DNA from: Dietzia sp032248695
GTDB taxonomy: Bacteria > Actinomycetota > Actinomycetes > Mycobacteriales > Mycobacteriaceae
DNA length: 64,000 nt
Assembly: GCF_032248695.1 (NCBI RefSeq)
Contig: NZ_JAVHXC010000001.1
Location: 558,001-622,000 of the forward strand
Direction: 5' to 3'
Shown here: positions 1 to 9,635 of the stretch, piece by piece
Layout of the letters: each line of letters begins with the position of its first letter
How positions within the stretch are numbered: the stretch's first letter is position 1
Translations under genes and position numbers: made by a program
The notes under the pieces: model-generated
Database searches by the model: none
Told to the model about the DNA's origin: nothing
The model's input: the letters and a program-made list of their open reading frames with translations, nothing else

Positions 1-230
1 CGATGACCTTCCTCGGCTTCCTGGTGGCCACGCTGGCCTACCAGTTCGCCGACAGCTACGACCACCGCTACATCTTCCCCGTGTCCGCCCTGCTCGGCTT
101 CGTGGTGCTCTCCGGCGCCTACTTCATCATGAAGCACGTCTTCTACGCGCAGGGCGTCGTCTCGATCATCATCGAGGTGATCGGCGGCTCGGTCTTCCTC
201 TTCGTCATCCTCAGAAAGGGACGCCTGTGA
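1..230 (+). CDS. FecCD-family iron-siderophore ABC permease, C-terminal end (5' truncated by window)
   Basis: Only the last 75 or so residues are present; the reading frame is open back to the window edge. The hydrophobic stretches and the ending GGSVFLFVILRKGRL match the last membrane segments of FecCD/BtuC-type permeases, in which a GG-x-x-FL motif precedes a short basic tail. The stop overlaps the GTG start of an adjacent FepC-type ATPase by 4 bases (GTGA), so the two are translationally coupled subunits of one importer. By family, it would form the transmembrane channel for ferric siderophores. The truncated length limits the call; the ATPase partner is the main support. Confidence 0.8.
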   Translation, partial: MTFLGFLVATLAYQFADSYDHRYIFPVSALLGFVVLSGAYFIMKHVFYAQGVVSIIIEVIGGSVFLFVILRKGRL

Positions 231-982
231 TCACCCTCGAGAAGGTCTCCAAGAACTACTCCGACACGGTCACCATCGGGCCCGTCGACCTCGAGATCCC
301 CCGCGGCGGTATCACCGCGCTGGTCGGTCCGAACGGGGCGGGCAAGTCCACGATGCTCACCATGATCGGGCGTCTCATGGGGCTCGACGAGGGTGTCATC
401 GAGGTCGCCGGGTACGACGTGACCACCACCAAGTCCAAGGACCTCGCCCGCATCGTGTCGATCCTGCGGCAGGAGAACCACTTCATCACCCGGCTCACCG
501 TGCGCCAGCTCGTCGGGTTCGGGCGCTTCCCGCACTCCAAGGGCCGGCTCACGGTCGCGGACGAGGAGATCATCACCCAGGCGATCGACTTCCTCGACCT
601 GGCCGCGCTCGAGAACCGATACCTCGACCAGCTCTCGGGCGGTCAACGTCAACGCGCGTACGTGGCGATGGTGCTGAGCCAGCAGACCGACTACGTCCTG
701 CTGGACGAGCCGCTCAACAACCTCGACATGCGGCACTCCGTGCAGATGATGAAGCACCTGCGCAGCGCCGCGGAGGAGCTCGGCCGCACCATCGTGATCG
801 TGTTGCACGACATCAACTTCGCCTCGCATTACGCGGATCACATCTGCGCCATGAAGAACGGCGAGGTGGTCGAGTTCGGCACCCCTGGCGAGATCATGAC
901 CGACGAGGTCCTGAGCAGGGTCTTCGACACCCCGGTGAGCGTGATCGACGGCCCGGACGGCAAGCTCGCCTGCTACTACTGA
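227..982 (+). CDS. Iron-siderophore ABC transporter ATP-binding protein (FepC/FecE type)
   Basis: A 251-residue ABC ATPase of the usual FepC length that powers uptake through the overlapping permease. Walker A GPNGAGKST lies at residues 34-42, the signature LSGGQRQR near 136-143, and Walker B YVLLDEP just after, with the D-loop NNLD following. The H-loop is in VIVLHDINFA. The segment ILRQENHF supplies the Q-loop. It starts with GTG inside the upstream stop codon, which fixes the start. The iron-siderophore assignment rests on resemblance to the FecE group (HDINFASHYADHI, GEVVEFGTP) and on the FecCD partner; the substrate itself cannot be read from the sequence. The substrate-binding protein gene is not in this window. 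Confidence 0.9.
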   Translation: MITLEKVSKNYSDTVTIGPVDLEIPRGGITALVGPNGAGKSTMLTMIGRLMGLDEGVIEVAGYDVTTTKSKDLARIVSILRQENHFITRLTVRQLVGFGRFPHSKGRLTVADEEIITQAIDFLDLAALENRYLDQLSGGQRQRAYVAMVLSQQTDYVLLDEPLNNLDMRHSVQMMKHLRSAAEELGRTIVIVLHDINFASHYADHICAMKNGEVVEFGTPGEIMTDEVLSRVFDTPVSVIDGPDGKLACYY

Positions 983-1019
983 GCCGGGCTGACCGGATGC
1001 GCGACCGCCCCGGATTCAG

Positions 1020-1025
1020 GACAAT
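1020..1025 (+). promoter_or_regulatory. Predicted -10 (GACAAT) of leaderless DUF5709-like gene
   Basis: GACAAT is followed by exactly 6 bases and then the ATG at 1032, so transcription would begin at the start codon. No Shine-Dalgarno sequence is visible. Confidence 0.45.
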
Positions 1026-1031
1026 CGGGGC

Positions 1032-1328
1032 ATGACCGAACGACAGTACGACCAGGACACCGACGGAGACTACGACGAGAACACCCTGGACGGGAGCGAG
1101 GGGCTCGACGCGGACGTCATCACGACCGACAACGAGGACCTGACCGTCGACGCCCCCGAGACGTGGAAGCCGATCGAGGAGAACCACGACCTCGACGACA
1201 AGCTCGCCGCGGAGCGCCCCGACGTCGACAGCCCGGAGCCGGAGGACGAGGGCGTCTCCCCCGAGCCGCGCGACGAGATCGATGATCTGGACCCTGAGGG
1301 CGAGACGCGCGTCCTCGGCGAGGCGTAG
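1032..1328 (+). CDS. Acidic small protein, DUF5709-like
   Basis: A 98-residue, strongly acidic protein (many Asp/Glu, almost no hydrophobic core) with no signal peptide or membrane segment. The arrangement NTLDGSEGLDADV, then LDDKLAAERPDV, then PEPEDEG resembles the actinobacterial DUF5709 family, which contains a conserved L-D/E-x-x-L-A-x-E-x-P-D segment. No function is known for that family. It lies 49 bases after the siderophore ATPase and has its own predicted -10, so it is probably a separate transcription unit. It is likely intrinsically disordered. The family call is by recollection of the motif, not by alignment. Confidence 0.65.
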   Translation: MTERQYDQDTDGDYDENTLDGSEGLDADVITTDNEDLTVDAPETWKPIEENHDLDDKLAAERPDVDSPEPEDEGVSPEPRDEIDDLDPEGETRVLGEA

Positions 1329-1367
1329 CGGGTCCGTCCCCCGCACCCGGCGGGAGGAGGTGGCGCA

Positions 1368-1934
1368 GTGACCGGCCGGAGCATCGCCGCGGCGATGCGA
1401 GCCCAGGACCGCCGCCGCTTCCTCCCGCCGGAGGTCGTCGCGGATCACTTCCGCGACGCCCCGCTGCCCATCGGGTACGGGCAGACCAACTCCCAGCCGT
1501 CCACGGTGGCGGACATGCTCGGCCTCCTCGAACCGTTCCCCGGGATGACGGTGCTCGACGTGGGCTCCGGCAGCGGATGGACCTCCGCGATCCTCGGTGA
1601 ACTCGGTGGCCCGGAGTCGCGGGTCCACGCCGTGGAACTCGTCCCCGAGTTGGTGGAGCGCTCACGCGAGGCGATCGACCAGCCGTGGGTCAGGGTCCAC
1701 CCGGCCGAGCCCGGGATCCTGGGGCTCCCCGACCTCGCCCCCTTCGATCGGATCCTCGTCTCCGCGATGGCCCCCGATCTGCCGCGCGAGCTCGTCGACC
1801 AGCTCGCCGACGACGGGATCATGGTCGCGCCGTGGGCGAACCGGATGCACCGCGTGCGACGGGTCGGCGCGGAGGTCGAGATCACCGAGCACGGCGGCTA
1901 CCGGTTCGTACCCTTGCTGCACACCCGATTCTGA
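1368..1934 (+). CDS. Protein-L-isoaspartate O-methyltransferase-like (PCMT family) SAM methyltransferase
   Basis: A 188-residue Rossmann methyltransferase. The family-typical segment PLPIGYGQTNSQPSTVA near residues 30-47 (the isoaspartate/SAM-binding region of PCMTs) and motif I VLDVGSGSGWTS near 61-72 are both clear. The acidic end of beta-2 follows as VHAVELVPELV. PCMTs repair isoaspartyl residues by carboxyl methylation with S-adenosylmethionine. The start is GTG with a good ribosome site (GGAGGTGG) about 6 bases upstream. It is a little shorter than most PCMTs (about 210), and could be one of the PCMT-like paralogues that act on other substrates. Confidence 0.8.
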   Translation: MTGRSIAAAMRAQDRRRFLPPEVVADHFRDAPLPIGYGQTNSQPSTVADMLGLLEPFPGMTVLDVGSGSGWTSAILGELGGPESRVHAVELVPELVERSREAIDQPWVRVHPAEPGILGLPDLAPFDRILVSAMAPDLPRELVDQLADDGIMVAPWANRMHRVRRVGAEVEITEHGGYRFVPLLHTRF

Positions 1935-1998
1935 GCAGCGTGATCCGGCAACTATCCTGAGGCGGACCTCATCCGCGCCGCACACCCAGGAGCCGTCG

Positions 1999-3696
<1,698 letters not shown>

Positions 3697-3704
3697 CCGG
3701 CGAC

Positions 3705-3723
3705 GGCCGGCTCCCCGCCGGCC
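3705..3723 (+). terminator. Hairpin downstream of class I fumarase
   Basis: GGCCGGC and GCCGGCC form a perfect 7-bp stem around a TCCCC loop, 8 bases after the fumarase stop. There is no run of T, which is common for actinobacterial terminators. The gene beyond is convergent. Confidence 0.5.
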
Positions 3724-3759
3724 CTCTCCGCCGCGCCACGGCATCGCCGTCCGTGGGGC

Positions 3760-4239
3760 TCAGTCCCCGCGGGCGGCGGCGTCGATCCGGGCGATGTCGA
3801 GCTTCACCATTCCCAGCATCGCGGTGAACGCCCGGCGCGCGGCCTCGACGTCACCGCCCCGCGCGAGCCGGTAGAACATCTGCGGCGCCACCTGCCAGCG
3901 CAGCCCGTAGCGGTCGATGAGCCACCCGCACTGGACCTCCTGCCCGCCGCCGGCGAGCAACCCGTTCCAGTAGTGGTCGATCTCGTCCTGCGTCTCGCAC
4001 CGGATCTCGAGTGAGACGGCGTCGGTGTACTCCGCGGCGGTCCCGCCGTTGAGGGCGATGAACGGCCGGCCGTCGAGTTCGAACTCCACGAGCAGCACGT
4101 CACCGGCCGACGGGCCGGGGGTGTCGACGGGCGTGGTGTCGACGGCGCGGATGGCCGAGCGCGGGAAGACCGAGCAGTAGAACTCGGCGGCCTCCTGCGC
4201 CTCGGTGGCGAACCACAGGCATGTCGTCATCTCGGCCAT
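3760..4239 (-). CDS. VOC-superfamily protein, PhnB/3-demethylubiquinone methyltransferase-like
   Basis: A 159-residue protein with the PhnB-like glyoxalase/VOC fold: CLWFATEAQEAAEFYCSVFP at the N terminus, FELDGRPFIALNGG in the middle, and DEIDHYWNGLLAGG followed by CGWLIDRYGLRWQV. These match the 3-demethylubiquinone-9 3-methyltransferase domain family, whose members are mostly uncharacterised dimers despite the name. The ATG at 4239 has GAGGAG about 6 bases upstream; the frame stays open further but the extra part lies antisense to other genes. It stands alone and convergent to the fumarase gene. Substrate unknown. Confidence 0.85.
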   Translation of the reverse strand: MAEMTTCLWFATEAQEAAEFYCSVFPRSAIRAVDTTPVDTPGPSAGDVLLVEFELDGRPFIALNGGTAAEYTDAVSLEIRCETQDEIDHYWNGLLAGGGQEVQCGWLIDRYGLRWQVAPQMFYRLARGGDVEAARRAFTAMLGMVKLDIARIDAAARGD

Positions 4240-4394
4240 GGTGTCCTCCTCGCGGGCCGGTCGGCGTCCCGGCGGCATACCGGGCGGTGGTGGCGACCGG
4301 CGGGGTCGGGTCCCAGTCTGCGCCGCCGCGCTGCCGTCGGGAAGAGGTCGGTGGTCGCGATCCGGCCACGGATCGGCACCCGTGCGCGGGTGGC

Positions 4395-4400
4395 TAGGAT
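4395..4400 (+). promoter_or_regulatory. Predicted -10 (TAGGAT) of LGFP lipoprotein gene
   Basis: TAGGAT, then 7 bases, then ATG at 4408; a leaderless arrangement supporting this start over an in-frame upstream GTG at 4351. Confidence 0.55.
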
Positions 4401-4407
4401 CGGGGAC

Positions 4408-4926
4408 ATGGACAGGATGACGCGTGTCCTCGCCCCCCTCGCCGTGGCCGTGGTCACCGGGGCTGCTCTGGTGGCCTGCTCGTCGGAGGACGGTCCCGCC
4501 GCGGGGGACCCCGCCGCGCCGGCCGTACCGACTCTCACCACGACCCGGACGGCGACGACGACGAGCTCGACCCCCGTTCTCGGCCCCGCCGAGACCCCGG
4601 TGGACATCCCGGTGGCGGTGGCGGACCGCTGGAGCGAACTCGGTGGCGAGCAGGGCACGCTCGGCCGGGTGACGGGACCCGCCACGGATGTAGAGGGTGG
4701 GGCGGTCGTCGACTTCGAGGGCGGCGCGGTCGTCCTGACACCGACCGGGCGGGCGTTCGTCGTCCAGGGCGAGATCCTCGCCGCCTACCGGGAGGCGGGC
4801 GGCCCGGCCGGTGACCTGGGCTTCCCCACCGCCGACGAGGCGACCACGGACGGCGGCTGGATCTCCACCTTCGACGGCGGCGTGATCACCTACCTCGACG
4901 GCGTCGCCGAGGTCCGGACCGACTGA
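4408..4926 (+). CDS. LGFP-repeat lipoprotein
   Basis: A 172-residue exported lipoprotein. The N terminus has a short basic region, a hydrophobic core (VLAPLAVAVVTGAALV) and a lipobox ending in VAC, then a Thr/Pro-rich linker. The C-terminal half contains two LGFP-type repeats: WSELGGEQGTLGRVTGPATD and the later GDLGFPTADEATTDGGW. LGFP repeats in Corynebacterium and Mycobacterium relatives occur in envelope proteins, including some mycolyltransferases, and are thought to hold the protein to the cell wall. No catalytic domain is present, so it is an envelope-binding protein of unknown role. Confidence 0.8.
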   Translation: MDRMTRVLAPLAVAVVTGAALVACSSEDGPAAGDPAAPAVPTLTTTRTATTTSSTPVLGPAETPVDIPVAVADRWSELGGEQGTLGRVTGPATDVEGGAVVDFEGGAVVLTPTGRAFVVQGEILAAYREAGGPAGDLGFPTADEATTDGGWISTFDGGVITYLDGVAEVRTD

Positions 4927-4956
4927 CCCGGTCGGGGCCGGTCGGCACCCCGGCGC

Positions 4957-4962
4957 TATCGT
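4957..4962 (+). promoter_or_regulatory. Predicted -10 (TATCGT) of MFS efflux gene
   Basis: TATCGT lies 6 bases before the GTG at 4969, consistent with leaderless transcription of the efflux gene. Confidence 0.55.
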
Positions 4963-4968
4963 CCAGTC

Positions 4969-6204
4969 GTGACGACGACCCCCTCCCCGACCCCGACCCC
5001 GCCGCCGGGCGCCGTGCCCGCGACGATGCTGCTGGCCCTGGCCCTGTGCGGTGCGATCGGCCCGTTCGCGACCGATACCTACCTGCCGGCGCTGCCGCTC
5101 ATCGTCGACGAGTTCGGCGTGTCCGCCTCGACCGCCCAGCTCACCCTCACCGCGTTCATGGTGGCGCTCGCCGCCGGTCAGCTGGTGATCGGCCCGCTGT
5201 CCGACCGCACCGGGCGTCGCGGCCTGCTCATCGCCGGTTCGATAGGCACCGCGGTGGCGGCCGTGGTGTGCGCACTCGCGCCGAACATCTGGGTGCTGCT
5301 GGCCGGGCGGGTGGCCCAGGGGTTCTTCGGCGCCGCGGGAGTCGTGCTCACCAAGGCCGTCGTCGTCGACGTGGGGCGCGGCGCGGGCGTGGCCAAGGCC
5401 TTCGCCACACTCATGGCCATCCAGTCCGTCGCCCCGGTGATCGCACCGCTCGTCGGCGGCGCCGTCGTGCCGTTCGGCGGGTGGCGGGGCGTGTTCTGGC
5501 TGCTCGGAGCGCTGGCCGCGGTCACGGCCGTGGGCGTGGCCGTGGCCGTGCCCGAGTCCCTGGACCCGGCGGACCGTCGAGCCGGCGGCGTCCGCGCCAC
5601 GGTCTCGGGGATGCGAACGGTGGCCACCCACTTCCCGTTCGCCGCCCGCGTCACGGTGTTCGTGTCCACCTTCGGCGTCCTGTTCGCCTACATCTCCGCC
5701 AGCCCGTTCATCTACCAGGACATGGTCGGGTTGTCGCCCACCGCGTACGCGATCGCGTTCACCGTCAACGCCCTCGGCATCCTCGTGTCGAATCTCGCGG
5801 GTGCGCGGCTGGTGGGCAGGTTCGCGCCCGAGAAACTGATGGGCGCCGGGGTGGCGGGCATGGTCGTGGCGATCGCGTTCCTCGTCGTCGTCGTCGCCCT
5901 CTCCCCCGCCGGTACCCTCGCGCTGGCCCCGGTCACGGTCGGGTTCATCCTGCTCACCCTGTCCATCGGCACGGTCCTGCCCAACGCCGTGGCGCTGGCG
6001 ATGCAGGCCACCCGGGGCAACTCCGGCGCGGGGTCCGCGCTGCTCGGCGCCGCGCAGTTCAGCCTGGCCGCGCTCGTGTCCCCCCTGACCGGCCTCGCCG
6101 GTCCGCACTCGGCCGCCCCGATGCTCGCCGTGATGGGCACGTGCGCGGCGGTCGCGGTGCTGGCCGCGCGGGCGGTGTTCAGCCGGCCAGTGCGCGCCAC
6201 GTGA
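4969..6204 (+). CDS. Bcr/CflA-family MFS multidrug efflux transporter
   Basis: A 411-residue, 12-helix major facilitator. The N terminus has the Bcr/CflA motif GPFATDTYLPALPLI in helix 1, the MFS motif A GPLSDRTGRRGLLIAGS between helices 2 and 3, and RVAQGFFGAAGVVLTKAVV in helix 4. The drug/proton antiporters of this family export compounds such as bicyclomycin, chloramphenicol or sulfonamides; the actual substrate is unknown. It begins with GTG next to a -10 box. Its last 26 bases overlap the 3' end of the oppositely oriented CPBP gene. Confidence 0.9.
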   Translation: MTTTPSPTPTPPPGAVPATMLLALALCGAIGPFATDTYLPALPLIVDEFGVSASTAQLTLTAFMVALAAGQLVIGPLSDRTGRRGLLIAGSIGTAVAAVVCALAPNIWVLLAGRVAQGFFGAAGVVLTKAVVVDVGRGAGVAKAFATLMAIQSVAPVIAPLVGGAVVPFGGWRGVFWLLGALAAVTAVGVAVAVPESLDPADRRAGGVRATVSGMRTVATHFPFAARVTVFVSTFGVLFAYISASPFIYQDMVGLSPTAYAIAFTVNALGILVSNLAGARLVGRFAPEKLMGAGVAGMVVAIAFLVVVVALSPAGTLALAPVTVGFILLTLSIGTVLPNAVALAMQATRGNSGAGSALLGAAQFSLAALVSPLTGLAGPHSAAPMLAVMGTCAAVAVLAARAVFSRPVRAT

Positions 6205-6916
6205 GCGCGGCGGCGAGCGCACCCACCGCGTTGAACGCCCAGTGCAGCCCGATGGGCGCCAGCAGGCTCCGGCTGCGGCGACGGATCCAGATGAACCCGG
6301 CACCCGCCACCGACGTCGCGGCCACCGCGAGGCCGATCCCGGCGAGCTGACCGGCCAGTCCGGTCCCGAGGACCTCCGCCAGGCCCGCGTTGCCGGCCGT
6401 CAGTCCCAGTGACGAGGTGACGTGCCACAGGCCGAACGCGAGCGAACCGACCACGAACACGCCGGTCGTGCCGAAAGTCCGCTCGAGCGCGCCCTGCAGG
6501 ACCCCGCGGAACGCGAACTCCTCCGGCAGCACGGTCATCAGCGGGATGAGCACGAGCGCCGAGAACACGGCCATCCGCAGATCGGAGTAGCGCTCGGAGA
6601 GGAAGAACGGGCTCGTGGCCGGGATGAGGCACCCGGCCGTCACCACCGCGGCCACCGCGACGGTCGCGGCGAGCCCGTACGCCAGCCCCCGCGGCATGTG
6701 GCGCAGTGACAGGCCGAGCTCGGCCCAGTGCATCCCGCGGGCCTTGACCACGATCACCAGGGCGAGCACGGACAGCGGCACGACCCACTCCCGGTGGGGC
6801 AGCCCCGCCAGGTTCGCGGTGAGGTTGATCGCCACCAACGTGCCCAGGACCCCGACGACCCCGACCACCCCCCTCAGGCGGGAACGGTCGGCCGGGACGC
6901 GGTACTGCGGGGACAT
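6179..6916 (-). CDS. CPBP-family intramembrane glutamic endopeptidase
   Basis: A 245-residue polytopic membrane protein with all three CPBP (Abi/Rce1-like) motifs: EEFAFRG (EExxxR), FGLWH (FxxxH) and HWAFN (HxxxN). These provide the catalytic Glu and the His/Asn that activate water. About seven hydrophobic segments are visible. Members process prenylated proteins in eukaryotes and bacteriocin-like peptides or anti-sigma factors in bacteria; the substrate here is unknown. The start at 6916 is chosen because a TATCGT box lies 7 bases upstream. The last 26 bases overlap the convergent MFS gene. Confidence 0.88.
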   Translation of the reverse strand: MSPQYRVPADRSRLRGVVGVVGVLGTLVAINLTANLAGLPHREWVVPLSVLALVIVVKARGMHWAELGLSLRHMPRGLAYGLAATVAVAAVVTAGCLIPATSPFFLSERYSDLRMAVFSALVLIPLMTVLPEEFAFRGVLQGALERTFGTTGVFVVGSLAFGLWHVTSSLGLTAGNAGLAEVLGTGLAGQLAGIGLAVAATSVAGAGFIWIRRRSRSLLAPIGLHWAFNAVGALAAALTWRALAG

Positions 6917-6923
6917 CACCGCG

Positions 6924-6929
6924 ACGATA
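6924..6929 (-). promoter_or_regulatory. Predicted -10 (TATCGT on minus) of CPBP gene
   Basis: The minus-strand TATCGT is 7 bases before the ATG at 6916; a leaderless layout. Confidence 0.5.
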
Positions 6930-7019
6930 CCTCGCGCGACGTCCGTACCGGGGGTATGGTGACGCGGACGACCGCGAGTCGTCCCACGACGACCGCTCCG
7001 GCACGAGGTGGTGTCCGCC

Positions 7020-7895
7020 ATGACCACGGTGACGACGACCGCGTCCCGCGCCCTCACCGGCGCCCGGCGCAGGGTGGGCCTGGTGGTGCGGTCACGGATC
7101 GCCGGCGACGACGCCGACGCACGGCGGCAGCAGATCTGGCTGTCCGAGGGCGAACGGTGGAACTCCCCCGACGACGCCATCTGCCGGGTCAACGGCGACG
7201 CCTCGATGTTCGCCGCCGGCCTCACCGCCCTGCTGCTGCAGTCCCTGCACCCCGGCGCGATGGCCGGGGTCGCCGATCACAGCGACTACCGCGGGGACCC
7301 GTGGGGCCGCCTCCAGCGCACCTCCCAGTTCATCGCCACCACCACCTTCGGCACGATCCCCGACGCCTCCGCCCTCATCCGCGCCATCAACGGAGCCCAC
7401 CGCAGCGTCGTCGGCACCGACCACCGCGGTCGCCCCTACGACGCCCGGGACCCCCACCTCCTGCGGTGGGTGCACGTCGCCGAGATCTGGAGCTTCCTCG
7501 AGTGCCACCGCCTCTACGGGCGCGAGAAGCTGTTCGGCGCCGACCGGGACGCCTACGTCCGCCAGTCCGCGCGGACCGGACAGATGCTGGGCGCGAAGGA
7601 CGTCCCGACCACCGTGCGGGGACTCGAGGACGCCCTCGAGTCCTACCGCCCCGAGCTCGAGGCCTCCCCCGCCGCACTCGACGCCCGGCGCTTCCTCCTC
7701 GACGGCCCGCCCATGGCGTGGACGGACCGGCCCGCGTACGCCCTGCTGCGCCAGGGCGCCGTCGCGGCACTACCCGGGTGGGCGCGCGCGATGCTCGAGT
7801 TGCCCGCAGGGCCGCTCGGCTCCCGCGATCTGGGCCTGGCGGCGGGCCGCGCCGGCGTCTCCACGCTGCGCTGGGTCCTCGACGCCCTGGACTGA
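7020..7895 (+). CDS. MpaB-type oxygenase (DUF2236, latex-clearing-protein-like)
   Basis: A 291-residue soluble protein of the DUF2236/MpaB family. Family marks are FAAGLTALLLQSLHPGAMAG near residue 65, DPWGRLQRTSQFI, the Arg/His-rich central part with LRWVHVAEIWSFL, and GPPMAWTDRPAYALL near the C terminus. The family includes heme-dependent oxygenases such as latex clearing protein and fungal MpaB; conserved His residues bind heme. The start at 7020 has GAGGTGGT upstream; two in-frame GTGs lie 9 and 12 bases earlier. It is divergent from the CPBP gene. Its substrate is unknown. Confidence 0.82.
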   Translation: MTTVTTTASRALTGARRRVGLVVRSRIAGDDADARRQQIWLSEGERWNSPDDAICRVNGDASMFAAGLTALLLQSLHPGAMAGVADHSDYRGDPWGRLQRTSQFIATTTFGTIPDASALIRAINGAHRSVVGTDHRGRPYDARDPHLLRWVHVAEIWSFLECHRLYGREKLFGADRDAYVRQSARTGQMLGAKDVPTTVRGLEDALESYRPELEASPAALDARRFLLDGPPMAWTDRPAYALLRQGAVAALPGWARAMLELPAGPLGSRDLGLAAGRAGVSTLRWVLDALD

Positions 7896-8026
7896 GCACC
7901 GGGTGTGCGGCGGCGCGGGCGCCGCCCCGGCGATACGCTGTGACGACCCGACCCCTGCGGTCGGACCCGTCCGCGGGGCCGCACCCGACCACCGGGCCGC
8001 GCCCGCCCGCACGAAAGAGGTCATCC

Positions 8027-9034
8027 ATGGCCGGTGGACTCGCCGCCCTGCTCGACGACGTCGCGGTGCTCGCCCGCATGGCCGCCGCCAGTGCCGACGA
8101 CGTCGCCGCCGCCGCCGGCCGCGCCAGCGTCAAGGCCGCCGGCGTGGTGGTCGACGACACCGCCGTCACCCCGCAGTACGTGCGCGACGTCGAACCGTCG
8201 CGCGAGCTGCCGATCATCCGCAAGATCGCCCTCGGCTCACTGGGCAACAAGGCGATCATCATCGTGTTCGCCCTCCTGCTCAGCCAGTTCGTCCCGTGGC
8301 TGCTCACCCCGATCCTCATGCTCGGCGGCCTCTACCTCTGTTACGAGGGCGCGGAGAAGGTGTGGGAGCGCGTGTCCGGCCACCACGAGGAGGCCGCGCC
8401 GGTCGTCGAGAAGGGCCCCGAGGCCGAGGCGAAGATGGTCCGCGGGGCCGTCACGACCGACTTCATCCTCAGCGCCGAGATCATGGTGATCGCGCTCAAC
8501 GAGGTCGCCTCGGAGAGCTTCTGGTCCCGGGCCGTCATCCTCGTCGTGGTGGGCCTGGGGATCACCGCGCTGGTCTACGGCGTCGTCGCCGTGATCGTGA
8601 AGATGGACGACATCGGACTCCACCTCGCGGGCAAGGACTCGCCCGGCGGCAAGCGGTTCGGCCTCGGCCTCGTCAAGGCGATGCCCACCGTGCTCGAGGT
8701 GATCTCGTTCGTCGGGATGCTCGCGATGCTGTGGGTCGGTGGCCACATCCTGCTCGTGGGACTCGACGAACTCGGGGTCACCGCGCCCTACCACCTCGTG
8801 CACGTCCTGGCCGACCCCGCGGCGGCGGTGGCGGGCGTGGGCGCCGTCCTGGGATGGCTCGTCGACACCCTCTGCGCGCTCGTCTTCGGCCTCGTCGTGG
8901 GCGCCGTCGTCGTCGCGCTCATGCACCTCATCCCCCGCCGCGGCCGCGGTGACGCCCACGGCGGCAGCCCCGTGGCCGCCGATCCCGACGCCCGGGCGGC
9001 CGAGGCCCCCACGCGGGAGGAGCCGGGTCACTGA
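8027..9034 (+). CDS. DUF808 family membrane protein (YedI-like)
   Basis: A 335-residue protein with the DUF808 signature: MAGGLAALLDDVAVLARMAA at the N terminus, DDTAVTPQYV, and ELPIIRKIALGSLGNKAII before the first membrane helix. About seven to eight membrane segments follow, and LYLCYEGAEKVWE is typical. The C-terminal tail after residue 300 is polar and rich in Ala and Pro. The function of the family is unknown. The ATG has AAAGAGG 7 bases upstream. Its stop overlaps by one base the ATG of the DUF488 gene (TGATG), so the two are probably translated together. Confidence 0.9.
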   Translation: MAGGLAALLDDVAVLARMAAASADDVAAAAGRASVKAAGVVVDDTAVTPQYVRDVEPSRELPIIRKIALGSLGNKAIIIVFALLLSQFVPWLLTPILMLGGLYLCYEGAEKVWERVSGHHEEAAPVVEKGPEAEAKMVRGAVTTDFILSAEIMVIALNEVASESFWSRAVILVVVGLGITALVYGVVAVIVKMDDIGLHLAGKDSPGGKRFGLGLVKAMPTVLEVISFVGMLAMLWVGGHILLVGLDELGVTAPYHLVHVLADPAAAVAGVGAVLGWLVDTLCALVFGLVVGAVVVALMHLIPRRGRGDAHGGSPVAADPDARAAEAPTREEPGH

Positions 9035-9561
9035 TGCTGCTGACCGTGGGGCACGGCCGCCTGGAGCGCGACGAGCTCGCCGCCCTCCTGCGGGGTGCCG
9101 GGGTCGAGGTGCTCGTGGACATCCGGCGCTTCCCCGGCAGCAGGGCGAACGCGGCCGCCGCGAAGGGCGCGGTGCCGGAGATCGTCGCCGGAGCCGGTAT
9201 CGAGTACCGCTGGGAGGAGGACCTGGGTGGCCGCCGCCGCCTCACCGCGGAGCAACGACGCCGCTCCCCCGACACCTGGTGGCGCGTGGAGGCGTTCCGC
9301 GCGTACAGCGCGTGGACCCGCGACCCCGCCTTCCGCGACGCGTTGGCCCGCGTGGTGGACGAGGCCCGCGCGCGGCAGGTGGCCGTGATGTGCTCGGAGT
9401 CCGTGTGGTGGCGCTGTCACCGCCGCATCGTCGCCGACGTCGTGGCGACGGTCCACGGGCTCCCGGTGGGCCATCTCATGCATTCGGGCTCCGTCACCGA
9501 GCACACCCCCAGCGAGGGCCTGCGCCTCGACGCGGACGGTGAGCCCGTCTGGGACGGCTGA
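9034..9561 (+). CDS. DUF488 domain protein
   Basis: A 175-residue DUF488 protein. It opens with LLTVGHGRLERDELAALL, typical of the family's T-I/V-GH-S/G-x-x start, and continues with VEVLVDIRRFPGSR, GIEYRWEEDLGG, and CSESVWWRCHRRIVAD, which contains the conserved C-x-E-x-x-x-x-C-H-R motif. DUF488 proteins are cytosolic and uncharacterised, and their Cys/His/Arg set looks like an active site. It overlaps the DUF808 gene by one base and probably shares its transcript. Confidence 0.88.
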   Translation: MLLTVGHGRLERDELAALLRGAGVEVLVDIRRFPGSRANAAAAKGAVPEIVAGAGIEYRWEEDLGGRRRLTAEQRRRSPDTWWRVEAFRAYSAWTRDPAFRDALARVVDEARARQVAVMCSESVWWRCHRRIVADVVATVHGLPVGHLMHSGSVTEHTPSEGLRLDADGEPVWDG

Positions 9562-9623
9562 CCTTCCGGCGCCGTCCGTCACCGCCCCGGTCGCCGGGAT
9601 CGCCTCCCGCCACGGGGATGGCC

Positions 9624-9629
9624 TAGTCT
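9624..9629 (+). promoter_or_regulatory. Predicted -10 (TAGTCT) of nitrobindin-like gene
   Basis: TAGTCT, 6 bases, then ATG at 9636; a leaderless arrangement. Confidence 0.55.
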
Positions 9630-9635
9630 CACGCC

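Noticed and set aside
4240..6303. N-terminal extension of the VOC gene frame to 847 codons
   Set aside because: The extension is antisense to the LGFP and MFS genes; the VOC domain starts at the ATG with a good ribosome site at 4239.
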